64,000 nucleotides of DNA, from NCBI RefSeq assembly GCF_002001175.1, contig NZ_MUNT01000010.1:1-64000 (forward strand), given 5' to 3'. The position numbers were made by a program, and so were the translations under genes. This DNA is from Rhodanobacter sp. C03. Its GTDB lineage: Bacteria > Pseudomonadota > Gammaproteobacteria > Xanthomonadales > Rhodanobacteraceae. Positions 56,323 to 64,000 of the stretch are shown here, one piece after another. The first letter of the stretch is position 1. Each line of letters opens with the position of its first letter. Under the pieces are notes generated by a model. It did not search any database. It was not told the DNA's origin and was given only the letters and a program-made list of their open reading frames with translations.

Positions 56323-57134
56323 GTACGCCCCCCGCTTTTGCCCGGCAGATTGGTGAGATCGCCCGCGCTGCCGGCGCGGCGATCCTGGCGATCTACCACA
56401 GCGACTTCGCGGTGCAGACCAAGGCGGACGCTTCGCCATTGACCGCCGCGGATCTGGCGGCGCAGCAGGTCATCATGGCTGCCTTGGCCAAGCTTGAGCC
56501 GACGCTGCCGGTGTTGTCGGAGGAGGCCAAGGCACTGGCCTGGTCCGAGCGCCAACACTGGTCGCGCTACTGGCTGGTCGATCCGCTCGATGGCACCCGC
56601 GAATTCGTGAAGCGCAACGGTGAATTCACCGTCAATATCGCGCTGATCGACGATCACCAGTCCGTGCTGGGCGTCGTGCTGGCGCCAGTCACTGGCGAGT
56701 TGTATGTGGCGTCGCGCGGCGATGGCGCATGGTTGCAGACGCAGGCCGATGGTGACTGGCAACGTATCGAAACGCGGCCGCTGGCACAGCCGCCGGTACT
56801 GGCCGGCAGTCGTTCGCATGGCAGCCTGCAGGACTCCATGTTGCAGGCTCTGCTCGGTACAGACCATCAACTGGTGCCGCTCGGTTCCTCGCTGAAGTTC
56901 TGCCTGATCGCGCGCGGTGCTGCGGACGTCTATCTGCGCTTGGGTCCCACCAGCGAATGGGATACTGCCGCTGCGCAATGCGTGCTGCAGGAAGCCGGTG
57001 GCGCAGTGATGGATTTGCAGGGGCGCGCATTCCGCTACAACCGCGGCGAGTCACTGCTCAATCCCGAGTTCATCGCCGTCGGCGATCCCGCGGTCGACTG
57101 GGCGGCGCGGTTGCGTGCGGCTGGTTGTGAATGA
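56319..57134 (+). CDS. cysQ: 3'(2'),5'-bisphosphate nucleotidase CysQ
   Basis: This 271-residue enzyme removes the 3'-phosphate of PAP, a by-product of sulfate assimilation. It has the metal-binding LSEEAK and WLVDPLDGTREFVKRNGEFTVNIALI motifs, with the CysQ-typical DGTREFVKRNGEFTVNIAL, and the C-terminal SEWDTAAAQCVLQEAGG. It overlaps nudE by 4 nt and ends just before mazG, so a five-gene run from gspN to mazG is likely. Confidence 0.95.
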   Translation: MSTPPAFARQIGEIARAAGAAILAIYHSDFAVQTKADASPLTAADLAAQQVIMAALAKLEPTLPVLSEEAKALAWSERQHWSRYWLVDPLDGTREFVKRNGEFTVNIALIDDHQSVLGVVLAPVTGELYVASRGDGAWLQTQADGDWQRIETRPLAQPPVLAGSRSHGSLQDSMLQALLGTDHQLVPLGSSLKFCLIARGAADVYLRLGPTSEWDTAAAQCVLQEAGGAVMDLQGRAFRYNRGESLLNPEFIAVGDPAVDWAARLRAAGCE

Positions 57135-57138
57135 TCCG

Positions 57139-57951
57139 GTGAGCGACGATCGCCGCTACAGCCTCGATGACCTGCTCGCGATCATGGCGCGTCTGCGTGA
57201 TCCCGAGCGTGGTTGTCCGTGGGACCTGCAGCAGGATTTCGCTTCGATAGCGCCGTACACCATCGAGGAGGCCTACGAGGTTGCCGATGCAATCGATCGT
57301 GGCGATTTCGATGACTTGCGCGACGAGCTTGGCGACCTGCTGCTGCAGGTGGTGTTCCATGCGCAGATGGCGAAGGAGGCCGGGCTGTTCGATTTTGCCG
57401 ATGTCGCCGATGCGATCAGCGGCAAGATGCGCCGCCGCCATCCGCATGTGTTCGGTGACGTGCGTTATGCGGATGTCGAAGCGCAGAAGCAGGCATGGGA
57501 AGACATCAAGACGGCCGAACGCGCCAGCAAGGGCGCGCTGGCCGATGCCAGTGCACTGGCCGGCATTTCATCGGGACTGCCGGAATGGAAGCGCGCATTG
57601 AAACTGCAGCAGCGCGCGGCCGGCACAGGTTTCGACTGGACCGATCCGCAGCCGGTACTGGCCAAGCTGGCCGAGGAAGTGGACGAGGTGCGCGTCGAGT
57701 TCGCGGACGGCGCCGATCCGGCACGGCTGGAAGACGAGATTGGCGACGTGCTGTTCGTGATGGTGAATCTGGCACGCCATGCCAAGGTCGATTTCTCGCG
57801 CGCGCTGCGGCATGCCAATGCGAAGTTCGAGCGACGTTTCCGCCAGATGGAGCAGCTGGCGGCTGCCGAAGGCAGTGTGTTCGACGAGCGTACGCTCGTC
57901 GAACAGGAGCAACTGTGGCAACGCGCCAAGGCGATCGAGCGCGAGTCCTGA
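57139..57951 (+). CDS. mazG: Nucleoside triphosphate pyrophosphohydrolase MazG
   Basis: This 270-residue protein has two tandem MazG domains, each with the EExxE...ExxD Mg2+ site: TIEEAYEVADAIDRGDFDDLRDELGDLLLQVVFHAQ in the first half and KLAEEVDEVRVEFADGADPARLEDEIGDVLFVMVNLARH in the second. It hydrolyses (d)NTPs to monophosphates and can lower ppGpp. The start is uncertain: GTG at 57139 gives MSDDRRYSLDDLLAIMARLRD, but GTGs at 57115 and 57127, overlapping cysQ, are also in frame. No clear ribosome-binding site decides among them. Confidence 0.92.
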   Translation: MSDDRRYSLDDLLAIMARLRDPERGCPWDLQQDFASIAPYTIEEAYEVADAIDRGDFDDLRDELGDLLLQVVFHAQMAKEAGLFDFADVADAISGKMRRRHPHVFGDVRYADVEAQKQAWEDIKTAERASKGALADASALAGISSGLPEWKRALKLQQRAAGTGFDWTDPQPVLAKLAEEVDEVRVEFADGADPARLEDEIGDVLFVMVNLARHAKVDFSRALRHANAKFERRFRQMEQLAAAEGSVFDERTLVEQEQLWQRAKAIERES

Positions 57952-58033
57952 AACTCCGCGACCCCGCGCCATGGTTGCAACCCTTTGGTCGCCAGCGGCA
58001 TCTGATGCCGTAGACCATCCGAGGAGAGTCACC

Positions 58034-58807
58034 ATGCGCCGTCTTCTTTCCGCAGCCCTGTTGCTGGCCCCGTTCGCAGCATTCGCCGCCACCTCGTGCA
58101 AGTACGAGGCGCCGCGCCATTTGCAGCTCGACCTGGCCGGGGTTCGCGCCGTGCAGATTGAGGTACACAACCAGAATCTGCACCTGACCGGCAGCGACAG
58201 CACCAAGGGTCTCACGCTCAATGGCCGTGCCTGCGCTTCGGACCAGGCGGCACTGGATGGCCTGCAGGTCACCCAGCGGCGCGAGGGCGATCAGTTGCTG
58301 CTCGACATCGGTGGCGATAACCATGTCAGCTTCAACCTGTTCGGCAACTCCTACGCAAGCCTCGATGTCACCGTGCAACTGCCAGCCAGCCTGCCGGTGA
58401 CCGTCAGCGTGGGCTCCGGCGACGCCGACGTCAGTGGTCTGCAACAGCTGCAGAGCAACGTCGGCTCGGGCGATCTGCATGTGCGCAAGGTGTCCGGCAA
58501 GTTCGCCACCAGCGTGGGCTCCGGCGATGTCGATGTCACCGATGTCGGCAGCTTGGAACTGGGGTCGGTTGGCTCGGGTGACTTCAAGGCGGCGGGCATC
58601 ACCGGCGACGCCAAGGTCGGCAGCATCGGCTCGGGCGACGTGGTATTGCGCACGGTCGGCGGCAGCGTGCGCGCGGATACGCTCGGTTCCGGTGATCTCA
58701 CCGTAAGCGATGTGGCTGGCGATTTCAGCCTCGGCGCCAAGGGCAGCGGCGACGTCAGTCATAGCGGCATCAAGGGCAAGGTCAGCGTGCCGAAAGACGA
58801 CGATTGA
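58034..58807 (+). CDS. Exported DUF4097-like beta-repeat protein with seven GSGD motifs
   Basis: This 257-residue protein has a signal peptide (MRRLLSAALLLAPFAAFAA, cleavage near residue 19) and a mature part that folds as a beta-helix-like repeat. The tetrapeptide GSGD occurs seven times at intervals of about 15-20 residues, from VSVGSGDADV to KGSGDVSH. This resembles DUF4097/auto-transporter-adhesin-head-like domains, which are common and of unknown function. Two early cysteines (in SCKYE and RACAS) may form a disulfide. A GAGGAGAG ribosome-binding site precedes the ATG. Confidence 0.85.
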   Translation: MRRLLSAALLLAPFAAFAATSCKYEAPRHLQLDLAGVRAVQIEVHNQNLHLTGSDSTKGLTLNGRACASDQAALDGLQVTQRREGDQLLLDIGGDNHVSFNLFGNSYASLDVTVQLPASLPVTVSVGSGDADVSGLQQLQSNVGSGDLHVRKVSGKFATSVGSGDVDVTDVGSLELGSVGSGDFKAAGITGDAKVGSIGSGDVVLRTVGGSVRADTLGSGDLTVSDVAGDFSLGAKGSGDVSHSGIKGKVSVPKDDD

Positions 58808-58818
58808 TCGCGGTCTCC

Positions 58819-58845
58819 GTAGGAGCGCACCCTGTGCGCTCCTAC
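58819..58845. terminator. GTAG-type hairpin between convergent genes
   Basis: An 11-bp perfect stem GTAGGAGCGCA / TGCGCTCCTAC around CCCTG sits in the 34-bp gap between the DUF4097-like gene and the anion transporter gene. The sequence matches the GTAG repeat family seen at 3469-3560, so a REP unit seems to serve as a bidirectional transcription end. Confidence 0.7.
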
Positions 58846-59981
58846 GACGTGGTCCAGCGCCAGACCAGATAGACCAGCGGCGCGCACACAAGCAGGAACG
58901 GGATCGACACCAGCTGGAGCAGGCGCAGGCCATGCTGCTGCCTGGCCAGGCGCAGCGCGATCAGGTTCGCCAGCGAGCCGATCGCCACGCCGAAGCCACC
59001 CACGTTCACTGCAACCGCCAATGCAATCGCATCGTGTGTGCGGTCGAGCAGCAGCACCGTCGCCGGCACATTGCTGATCAATTGCGAGGCGAAGATGCCG
59101 CTGACGTATAGAGTCAGTGGCTCGCTGAAGTCGAGTCGGTCCAGCGCATCGCGCACCAGCGACAGCTCGGCGAAATGGCCCAGTCCTAGAAAGATCGCCG
59201 CGAACGTCAGCAGCAGCAGCCAGTCGACCCGCGCCAGGCTCGAACGCGCCAGCAGCGCGAACAGCACCAGCAGCAGTACGGCACCCAGCGGCGCCTGGTG
59301 GTATTCCATCAGCAGCACCATGCCGACCAAGGCGACTGTCGACCATGCGCCGAGCCGGTTCGACGTCACCTGACCATCGATCTTGTCCGGAGTCAGTTCG
59401 ATCCGGTCGCGCGGCAGCCACAGCCATGTGAATGCCGCCAACAGCACGAACATCACGGCCGCCGCCGGCAGCATGGCTGCAGCGAAATGCAGGAATGGCA
59501 TCAACGAGTGCTGCCACAGCAGCAGGTTCTGCGGATTGCCGATCGGGCTGAGCGTGGAACCGGCGTTTACCGCGAGCGCCTCCAACACCACCATGCGCAG
59601 CACCGGCAGGTTCGACATACCGCCGATCGCCAGCGTCAGTGGCACGATCAGGAACAGGCTCACGTCGTTGGTCAATACCATCGACAGCAGTGCCGTCGCG
59701 CTGACCAAGAGCAAGCCAAGACTGCGCAGCGAATGCGCCCGTGCCACCACGGCCACGGCTGCATGCTGCACCAGCCCGCTGTCGCGAATGCCCTGGATCG
59801 CGATCAGCAGGCCCATCAGGCCGGCCAGCGTCGGCAACTGCAGCCAGTGCTGATACTTCGCCGACGGCTGAGGGTCGAGCAGGGTCAGCACGATCGTCAG
59901 CGCGGCGAACAGCAGCAACAGCCATTCGGCCTGCAGTTTCGCGCGCCAGTCAGTGCGCGGGTGTTCGAGCTCGTTCAACAC
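58842..59981 (-). CDS. SLC13/ArsB-type anion transporter
   Basis: This 379-residue inner-membrane protein has about ten hydrophobic helices. Its repeated hairpins resemble the ion transporter superfamily: SMVLTNDVSLFLIVPLTLAIGG with the TNDV signature, NAGSTLSPIGNPQNLLLW, and the mirror-image LISNVPATVLLLDRTHD in the second half. Such proteins move di- or tricarboxylates, sulfate, arsenite or sodium; the substrate cannot be read here. It starts with GTG at 59981 (an adjacent TTG is the alternative) and converges on the DUF4097-like gene. Confidence 0.88.
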   Translation of the reverse strand: MLNELEHPRTDWRAKLQAEWLLLLFAALTIVLTLLDPQPSAKYQHWLQLPTLAGLMGLLIAIQGIRDSGLVQHAAVAVVARAHSLRSLGLLLVSATALLSMVLTNDVSLFLIVPLTLAIGGMSNLPVLRMVVLEALAVNAGSTLSPIGNPQNLLLWQHSLMPFLHFAAAMLPAAAVMFVLLAAFTWLWLPRDRIELTPDKIDGQVTSNRLGAWSTVALVGMVLLMEYHQAPLGAVLLLVLFALLARSSLARVDWLLLLTFAAIFLGLGHFAELSLVRDALDRLDFSEPLTLYVSGIFASQLISNVPATVLLLDRTHDAIALAVAVNVGGFGVAIGSLANLIALRLARQQHGLRLLQLVSIPFLLVCAPLVYLVWRWTTS

Positions 59982-60010
59982 GGCGAGCCGCGAACAACTG
60001 GCTTTTGCTC

Positions 60011-60092
60011 GTCATTCCTGCGGAGGCAGGAGTCCAGTTGCTTTGTGCGAATGAAGCCAAGGGCGCTGGGTTCCTGCTTTCGCAGGAATGAC
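60011..60092. repeat. Palindromic intergenic repeat (GTCATTCCTGC type)
   Basis: Arms GTCATTCCTGC and GCAGGAATGAC, each with its own short hairpin (CCTGCGGAGGCAGG and CCTGCTTTCGCAGG), enclose about 50 bp. It is a diverged relative of the repeat at 1959-2062. It lies between the transporter and glutathione transferase genes. Confidence 0.7.
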
Positions 60093-60135
60093 GGTGGTTT
60101 TGGAGGCTCTGTGCGTTTTGTCGTTACGCCGTAGC

Positions 60136-60765
60136 TCACCACTCGCTCAATCCTTCGATCTGGTACAGCTTCTGCCAGCTCGGCCGTGCGCGCACCAGGT
60201 CGGCCAGCCGCTTCAGTGCGGGCCATTCGGTGGCCGGACGCGGCATGTTGCGCGACCAGCGCATCAGCATGGTCAGCAGCAGGTCGGCGCCGGAGAATTC
60301 GGTGCCGAGCAGATACGGCCCATGTGCGGCGAGTTGTGCATCCAGCAGCACCCACACGCCTTCGATCTTGCGTTGCAGGGCGGCGCGCACTTCCGGCGTG
60401 TGCTCTGCCGCACCCAGTTCCGGTGGGTAGAACCAGAAACGATACGTCGACATCAGCGTATTGCTGAGATAGACGATCCACTGCTGCCATGCCTCGCGCT
60501 CGGGCGTGCCGGGCGCTGGCGCCAGCTTGGCTTCCGGGTGACGTTCGGCCAGCACCATCAGCAGCGCCGCCGATTCCGACAACGGCCGGTCGTCAATCAC
60601 CAGCGTCGGCACCACGCCACGCGGATTGAGTTTCAGATAGGCCGGATCGCGCTGCGCCTTGGTATCAAAATCGACCAGCCGCAACTCATGCGGCGCACCG
60701 ATCTCCAGCAGCGCCAGGTGCACCACCATGCTGGCGGTGCCGGGGGAGTAGTAGAGCGTATACAT
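60136..60765 (-). CDS. Glutathione S-transferase family protein
   Basis: This 209-residue protein has the N-terminal thioredoxin-like domain (MYTLYYSPGTASMVVHLALLEIGAPHELRLVDFD), with the cis-Pro in GVVPTLVIDD and the glutathione-binding SESAALLMVLAERH, and an all-helical C-terminal domain. The SPGTAS start, with Tyr and Ser near residues 6-7, fits beta- or theta-like bacterial transferases that conjugate or reduce electrophiles with glutathione. The substrate is unknown. gshB in this window supplies the cofactor. It stands alone in its gap. Confidence 0.92.
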   Translation of the reverse strand: MYTLYYSPGTASMVVHLALLEIGAPHELRLVDFDTKAQRDPAYLKLNPRGVVPTLVIDDRPLSESAALLMVLAERHPEAKLAPAPGTPEREAWQQWIVYLSNTLMSTYRFWFYPPELGAAEHTPEVRAALQRKIEGVWVLLDAQLAAHGPYLLGTEFSGADLLLTMLMRWSRNMPRPATEWPALKRLADLVRARPSWQKLYQIEGLSEW

Positions 60766-60810
60766 GCGATCTCCTCAGCAGTGTTCGGCACACGCGATCT
60801 TGGCGGCGGC

Positions 60811-63294
60811 TCACCCTTCGCGCAACAAGCGCATCGGCGATGTCCGCGTCACCTTCCGTGTCCCGGCCAGCCCAAGCAGCATCACCACGAAGGCGGCGCC
60901 GAGCGCGGCGAACGCGAGTGGCCACAACGGAGGCACGAAGCCGTCGATATGGAACACGGCGTGGCCCAGCCACAGCCCGGCGCCGGCGGCACCGAAGGCG
61001 GCGGTGAGCCCGGCGACAAGGCCGAGCAGGGCGAATTCGCAGGCGGCGGCGACGCGCAGTTGATTGCGACGTGCACCGAGTGTGCGTAGCAGCGCGGCCT
61101 CGTGCCGGCGTTCGGCGGCACTGGCGGCGAGCGCGGCGGCCAGCACCAGCGCGCCGGCTAGCAGGCTGAAGCCAAGGATCCAGCGCACCGCATTGCCGAC
61201 GCGGTCGACGATCTCGCGCACGCGGTCGAGCAGCGAGTCGACATCGACCAGACTGAGGTTGGAATAATCGCGCGACAGCTGCGCCAGTTGCGTGGCATGG
61301 CCGCGCGGCAGATGGAAACTGGCCAGCCAGGTATGCGGCAAGTCACTGGCGTGGGCCGGGTCGAGCAGCAGGAAGAAGTTGACCCGGAACGAACTCCAGT
61401 CGACCTTGCGGATACTGCCGACCTTCGCCTCGATGTTGCCTTCGCCAACGTTGAAGCTCAGCGTGTCGCCCACTTTCAGCGCAAACATGTCGCGCCACAT
61501 GGTGTCGATCGACACTTCGGCCTGGGTCGGATGCGCCCCCTGCCACTGACCGGCGATCACCTGGTTCGATGGTGGCAGGACATCGGCCCATGACAGGCGC
61601 AACTGCCGGTCGGTCCAATCCTTCGCGCGTTCGTCGGTGAAGTGCAGCTGGTCGATCGGTGAGCCGTTGATCGCGGTGAGCTTGCCCACCGCCAGCGGCA
61701 GCATGTTGAGCTGATCGCCACCGATGCCGGCCAGCGCGTGCTCGAAACCGGCGCGCTGATCGTCCTGCAGATTCAGCGCGAACCAGTTCGGCGTATCCGC
61801 TGGCAGTTCCTGCCGCCAGCCCTGCAGCAAGGCCGGTGCGACGATCGCCAGCAACAGCAGCGCGCACAGGCCGAGGCTGAGTGCAGTGGCCTGGATCAAG
61901 CTCAGCGTACGCCGTCGTGCCAGTGCGGCGAGGCCGAGTCGCAGCGCCGGATGCGCGCCGGGAGCTACGCGGCGCGCCAGCCATAACAGCAGGGCAGCCA
62001 GCAGCGCTGCGATCACCGCCACGCCGAGCAGGCTGGCGGCGAGGATGCCGGCCAGCTGCAGCGAGCTGCTCTGGCTCCAGATCAGGCCCAAGGCGACCAG
62101 CACCGGGATCAGGTACAGCGCATCGAAACGCCGCACCCGCCGCTGCACGCTCTGGCGGAACACCGCCACCGGGGGTACCTCGGCCAGCCGTACCAGCGGC
62201 GGCAAAGCGAAACCGACCAGCACCGCGATGCCCATCGCGGCGGCGGCGACCGATGGTGCCAGCGGCAGCACGGTCGGCACGCTGCCGAACAACGAGCTGG
62301 CGAACAACCACGCCAGTTGTGCCAGCCCCAGCGCCAGCAACAGACCGAGCGCGGTTGCGGGCAGGGCGAGCGCACCGAGCGTGCCGAGCAGCAGCCCCAG
62401 CACGCGCCGGCGTGATGTACCCAGGGCGCGCAGCAGTGCGACTTCCGAGGTCTTGCGCCGCGCGTAGCGTTGCGCGGACAGCGCAATGGCGATGCCAGCC
62501 AGCAACGCCGACAGCAGCGCGGTCAGGCGCAGGAACGCGCCGGCCCGATCGAATGCCGAGCGCATGCGTTCCTGGGTCTGTTCCGGCGTAATCAATTCGG
62601 CACCTTGCGGCAACGTGGTCGACTGCGCCCAGTCGCGCCAGCCCTGCACCGCCGACGGTTCGCCGGCCAGCAGCAGGCGATGGCGCGCGCGGCTGCCGAC
62701 ACCTAGCAGACCGGCCTTTTCGGCATCGGCCAGATTCATCAGCGCGCGTGGCGCCAGTGCGAACAACTCGCCGCCGTCCGGCTGACGCAGCAACTCAGCG
62801 GCAATGGTCAGATCGCGGCCGCCCAGCTGCAGTGGTTCGCCCACTTTCAGATGCAGCGCGACCAGCGCGCGATGATCGAGATAGACCTGGCCCACCGCCG
62901 GTGCATGGCCGTTGTAGGCGTGTCCATTCGCGTCGCCCAGCTCCAGCGTGCCGCGCAGCGGATAGTGCGCATCGGTGGCCTGCACGTCGAGCAACTGGGT
63001 TTGCTGATGCGCGAACGCCACGCTGGGGAAGCTGGCGGTGCGCGTGATCTGCAGGCCGCGCTGGCGGGCCTCGGCGGCGAAGCTTTCCGGCACAGTCTGC
63101 GGCGACGCCACGCCGATGTCGCCGCCGATCAGTTCGGCGGCGCTGGCCAGCATGCCGCGTTCGATCCGCGTCGCCAGCGTGGCAACCACGCCCAGCGCGA
63201 CCACCGCCAGCACCAGCGACGCGGCCAGCGTGCGCAGTTCCGGCAGATGCCATTCGCGGCGCAGGCTGCGCAGGGCGAGCAGCAACATTTTCAT
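60811..63294 (-). CDS. YbbP-type ABC transporter permease
   Basis: This 827-residue inner-membrane protein has the FtsX/MacB-like layout: N-terminal helix (LAASLVLAVVALGVVATLA), a large periplasmic domain, three helices, then a second periplasmic domain and a final set of helices. The segments RKTSEVALLRALGTSRRRVLGLL and RRHEAALLRTLGARRNQLRVAAACE are the cytoplasmic coupling helices. It pairs with the ATPase encoded just upstream, whose stop overlaps its ATG. YbbA/YbbP export or membrane-release roles are only partly known. Confidence 0.92.
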   Translation of the reverse strand: MKMLLLALRSLRREWHLPELRTLAASLVLAVVALGVVATLATRIERGMLASAAELIGGDIGVASPQTVPESFAAEARQRGLQITRTASFPSVAFAHQQTQLLDVQATDAHYPLRGTLELGDANGHAYNGHAPAVGQVYLDHRALVALHLKVGEPLQLGGRDLTIAAELLRQPDGGELFALAPRALMNLADAEKAGLLGVGSRARHRLLLAGEPSAVQGWRDWAQSTTLPQGAELITPEQTQERMRSAFDRAGAFLRLTALLSALLAGIAIALSAQRYARRKTSEVALLRALGTSRRRVLGLLLGTLGALALPATALGLLLALGLAQLAWLFASSLFGSVPTVLPLAPSVAAAAMGIAVLVGFALPPLVRLAEVPPVAVFRQSVQRRVRRFDALYLIPVLVALGLIWSQSSSLQLAGILAASLLGVAVIAALLAALLLWLARRVAPGAHPALRLGLAALARRRTLSLIQATALSLGLCALLLLAIVAPALLQGWRQELPADTPNWFALNLQDDQRAGFEHALAGIGGDQLNMLPLAVGKLTAINGSPIDQLHFTDERAKDWTDRQLRLSWADVLPPSNQVIAGQWQGAHPTQAEVSIDTMWRDMFALKVGDTLSFNVGEGNIEAKVGSIRKVDWSSFRVNFFLLLDPAHASDLPHTWLASFHLPRGHATQLAQLSRDYSNLSLVDVDSLLDRVREIVDRVGNAVRWILGFSLLAGALVLAAALAASAAERRHEAALLRTLGARRNQLRVAAACEFALLGLVAGLTAAFGAAGAGLWLGHAVFHIDGFVPPLWPLAFAALGAAFVVMLLGLAGTRKVTRTSPMRLLREG

Positions 63295-63992
63295 GCGCGT
63301 GCGCCCACGCTTGGCGACACCACGCAGCCTTCCTCCAGTTCGATTCGGCGATCGCAACGCGCGGCCAGGGTGGCGTCATGCGTCACCAGCACCAGGGTGG
63401 TGTGGTGGTCACGGTTCAGCGCGAACAGCAGGTCGCAGATGTGGTGGCCGGTGCGCTGGTCGAGGTTGCCGGTGGGCTCGTCGGCAAACAGCACGCGCGG
63501 GCCGTGCACGAAGGCGCGGGCGATCGCCACGCGCTGCTGCTCGCCGCCGGACAGCTGGGCCGGATAGTGCCGGCGCCGTGGAGTCAGCCCGACCGCTTCG
63601 AGTGCTTCGCGGGCGCGTTGGCGCGCTGCGCTGCTGCCTTCCAGCTCCAGCGGCAGCATCACGTTTTCCTCGGCGGTGAGTGCGGGCAGCAGATGGAACG
63701 ACTGGAACACGAATCCGACCAGTCGCCGGCGCAGGTCGGCGCGCGCTTCCTCGTCCAACTGCTCCAGCGCGTGGCCATCCAGGCCGATGCGACCGGTATC
63801 CGGCGTATCCAGCCCGGCCAGCAGGCCGAGCAGGGTGGTCTTGCCGGAGCCGGAGGCGCCGACGATGGCGAAGCTCTCGCCCGGCTGGATCTGCAGGCTG
63901 ACCTTGCTGAGGATTTCCAGTTTCCCCTCGGGGCCGCTGACCGACTTGCTAACATCGCAGGCCTCAAGAAGTGGACGGGAAGAATCACTCAT
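63291..63992 (-). CDS. ybbA: YbbA-type ABC transporter ATP-binding protein
   Basis: This 233-residue ATPase has Walker A GASGSGKTT (residues 45-53), the signature LSGGEQQRVAIARAF, Walker B RVLFADEPTGNLD and the switch His in VLVTHD. It belongs to the MacB/LolD/YbbA group, which works with an FtsX-like permease to move or release envelope components. Its stop overlaps the permease ATG by 4 nt. In E. coli ybbA is divergent from tesA, and a start codon in that direction lies at the window edge. Confidence 0.94.
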   Translation of the reverse strand: MSDSSRPLLEACDVSKSVSGPEGKLEILSKVSLQIQPGESFAIVGASGSGKTTLLGLLAGLDTPDTGRIGLDGHALEQLDEEARADLRRRLVGFVFQSFHLLPALTAEENVMLPLELEGSSAARQRAREALEAVGLTPRRRHYPAQLSGGEQQRVAIARAFVHGPRVLFADEPTGNLDQRTGHHICDLLFALNRDHHTTLVLVTHDATLAARCDRRIELEEGCVVSPSVGARA

Positions 63993-64000
63993 GCGTCGAT
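63991..64000 (+). CDS. Possible start of a divergent gene (tesA position), cut by the window end
   Basis: ATGCGTCGAT at the last ten bases gives M-R-R, preceded by GGGAAGAA about nine bases upstream. The ATG overlaps the opposite ATG of the YbbA gene. A divergent arylesterase/thioesterase gene (tesA) beside ybbA is common in gammaproteobacteria, and a basic start would suit its signal peptide. Only three codons are visible. Confidence 0.35.

Overview
The window is a chromosomal segment of a high-GC gammaproteobacterium, most likely in the order Lysobacterales (Xanthomonadales), with Rhodanobacter, Dyella or Luteibacter relatives as the best guess. This rests on gene content and order: pilT-pilU; gshB-tonB-yqgE-ruvX-pyrB running opposite to pilG-pilH-pilI-pilJ-chpA; an oxyR/ahpC pair without ahpF; GTAG-type palindromic repeats; and rsmE next to bioA. 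It was not confirmed by database search. Genes are densely packed, often with 4-nt ATGA overlaps, and almost all are housekeeping genes. No rRNA, tRNA, CRISPR array or prophage was seen.

Layout. 1-714: the end of an IS3-like insertion sequence and a small zinc-ribbon membrane protein in DNA that looks poorer in GC than the rest. 715-6541: a peroxide-defence block, with oxyR, rubrerythrin, a CCG-type Fe-S protein, DUF3501 and a secreted protein on the minus strand and ahpC and an ahpD-like gene on the plus strand. 6645-10056: an M1 aminopeptidase and an unrecognised gene. 10057-15402: a LysR regulator divergent from two tandem aldo/keto reductases, a two-domain CMD protein, a cupin and a zinc alcohol dehydrogenase. 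15624-22067: valS, DUF3147, hemE, a WGR protein, aroB and aroK. 22103-26267: an SDR-like protein, YbjQ, a glycerate-kinase-like enzyme, and an overlapping pdxH-yjbQ-(btuF-like) run. 26304-29881: an M13 peptidase, yggT and proC. 30245-39035: pilT, pilU, a BON protein, a large lipoprotein, then pyrB, ruvX, yqgE, tonB and gshB. 39398-51388: the Pil-Chp twitching chemosensory operon. 51414-64000: rsmE, bioA, an isolated gspN, two inositol-monophosphatase-family enzymes around nudE, mazG, a GSGD-repeat protein, an anion transporter, a glutathione transferase and a YbbA/YbbP-type ABC system.

How the genes work together. The strongest regulatory signal is a pair of OxyR boxes with full 4-7-4-7-4-7-4 spacing. 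One lies in the oxyR/ahpC divergent region, directly against a -35 element. The other lies upstream of rubrerythrin, in the same orientation and with an identical 11-nt core. They tie the rubrerythrin, Fe-S protein and DUF3501 genes to the peroxide regulon and suggest a second hydroperoxide-reducing route beside AhpC/AhpD. The Pil-Chp operon encodes the control system for the retraction motors PilT and PilU found 8 kb away. Its two oddities are a CheB-like protein that has lost the catalytic serine and a ChpA kinase with a duplicated 60-residue Ala/Glu-rich helical linker. Start sites were chosen by ribosome-binding site, overlap with the neighbouring gene and family N-terminus. Where upstream TTG or GTG codons allow longer frames, this is stated.
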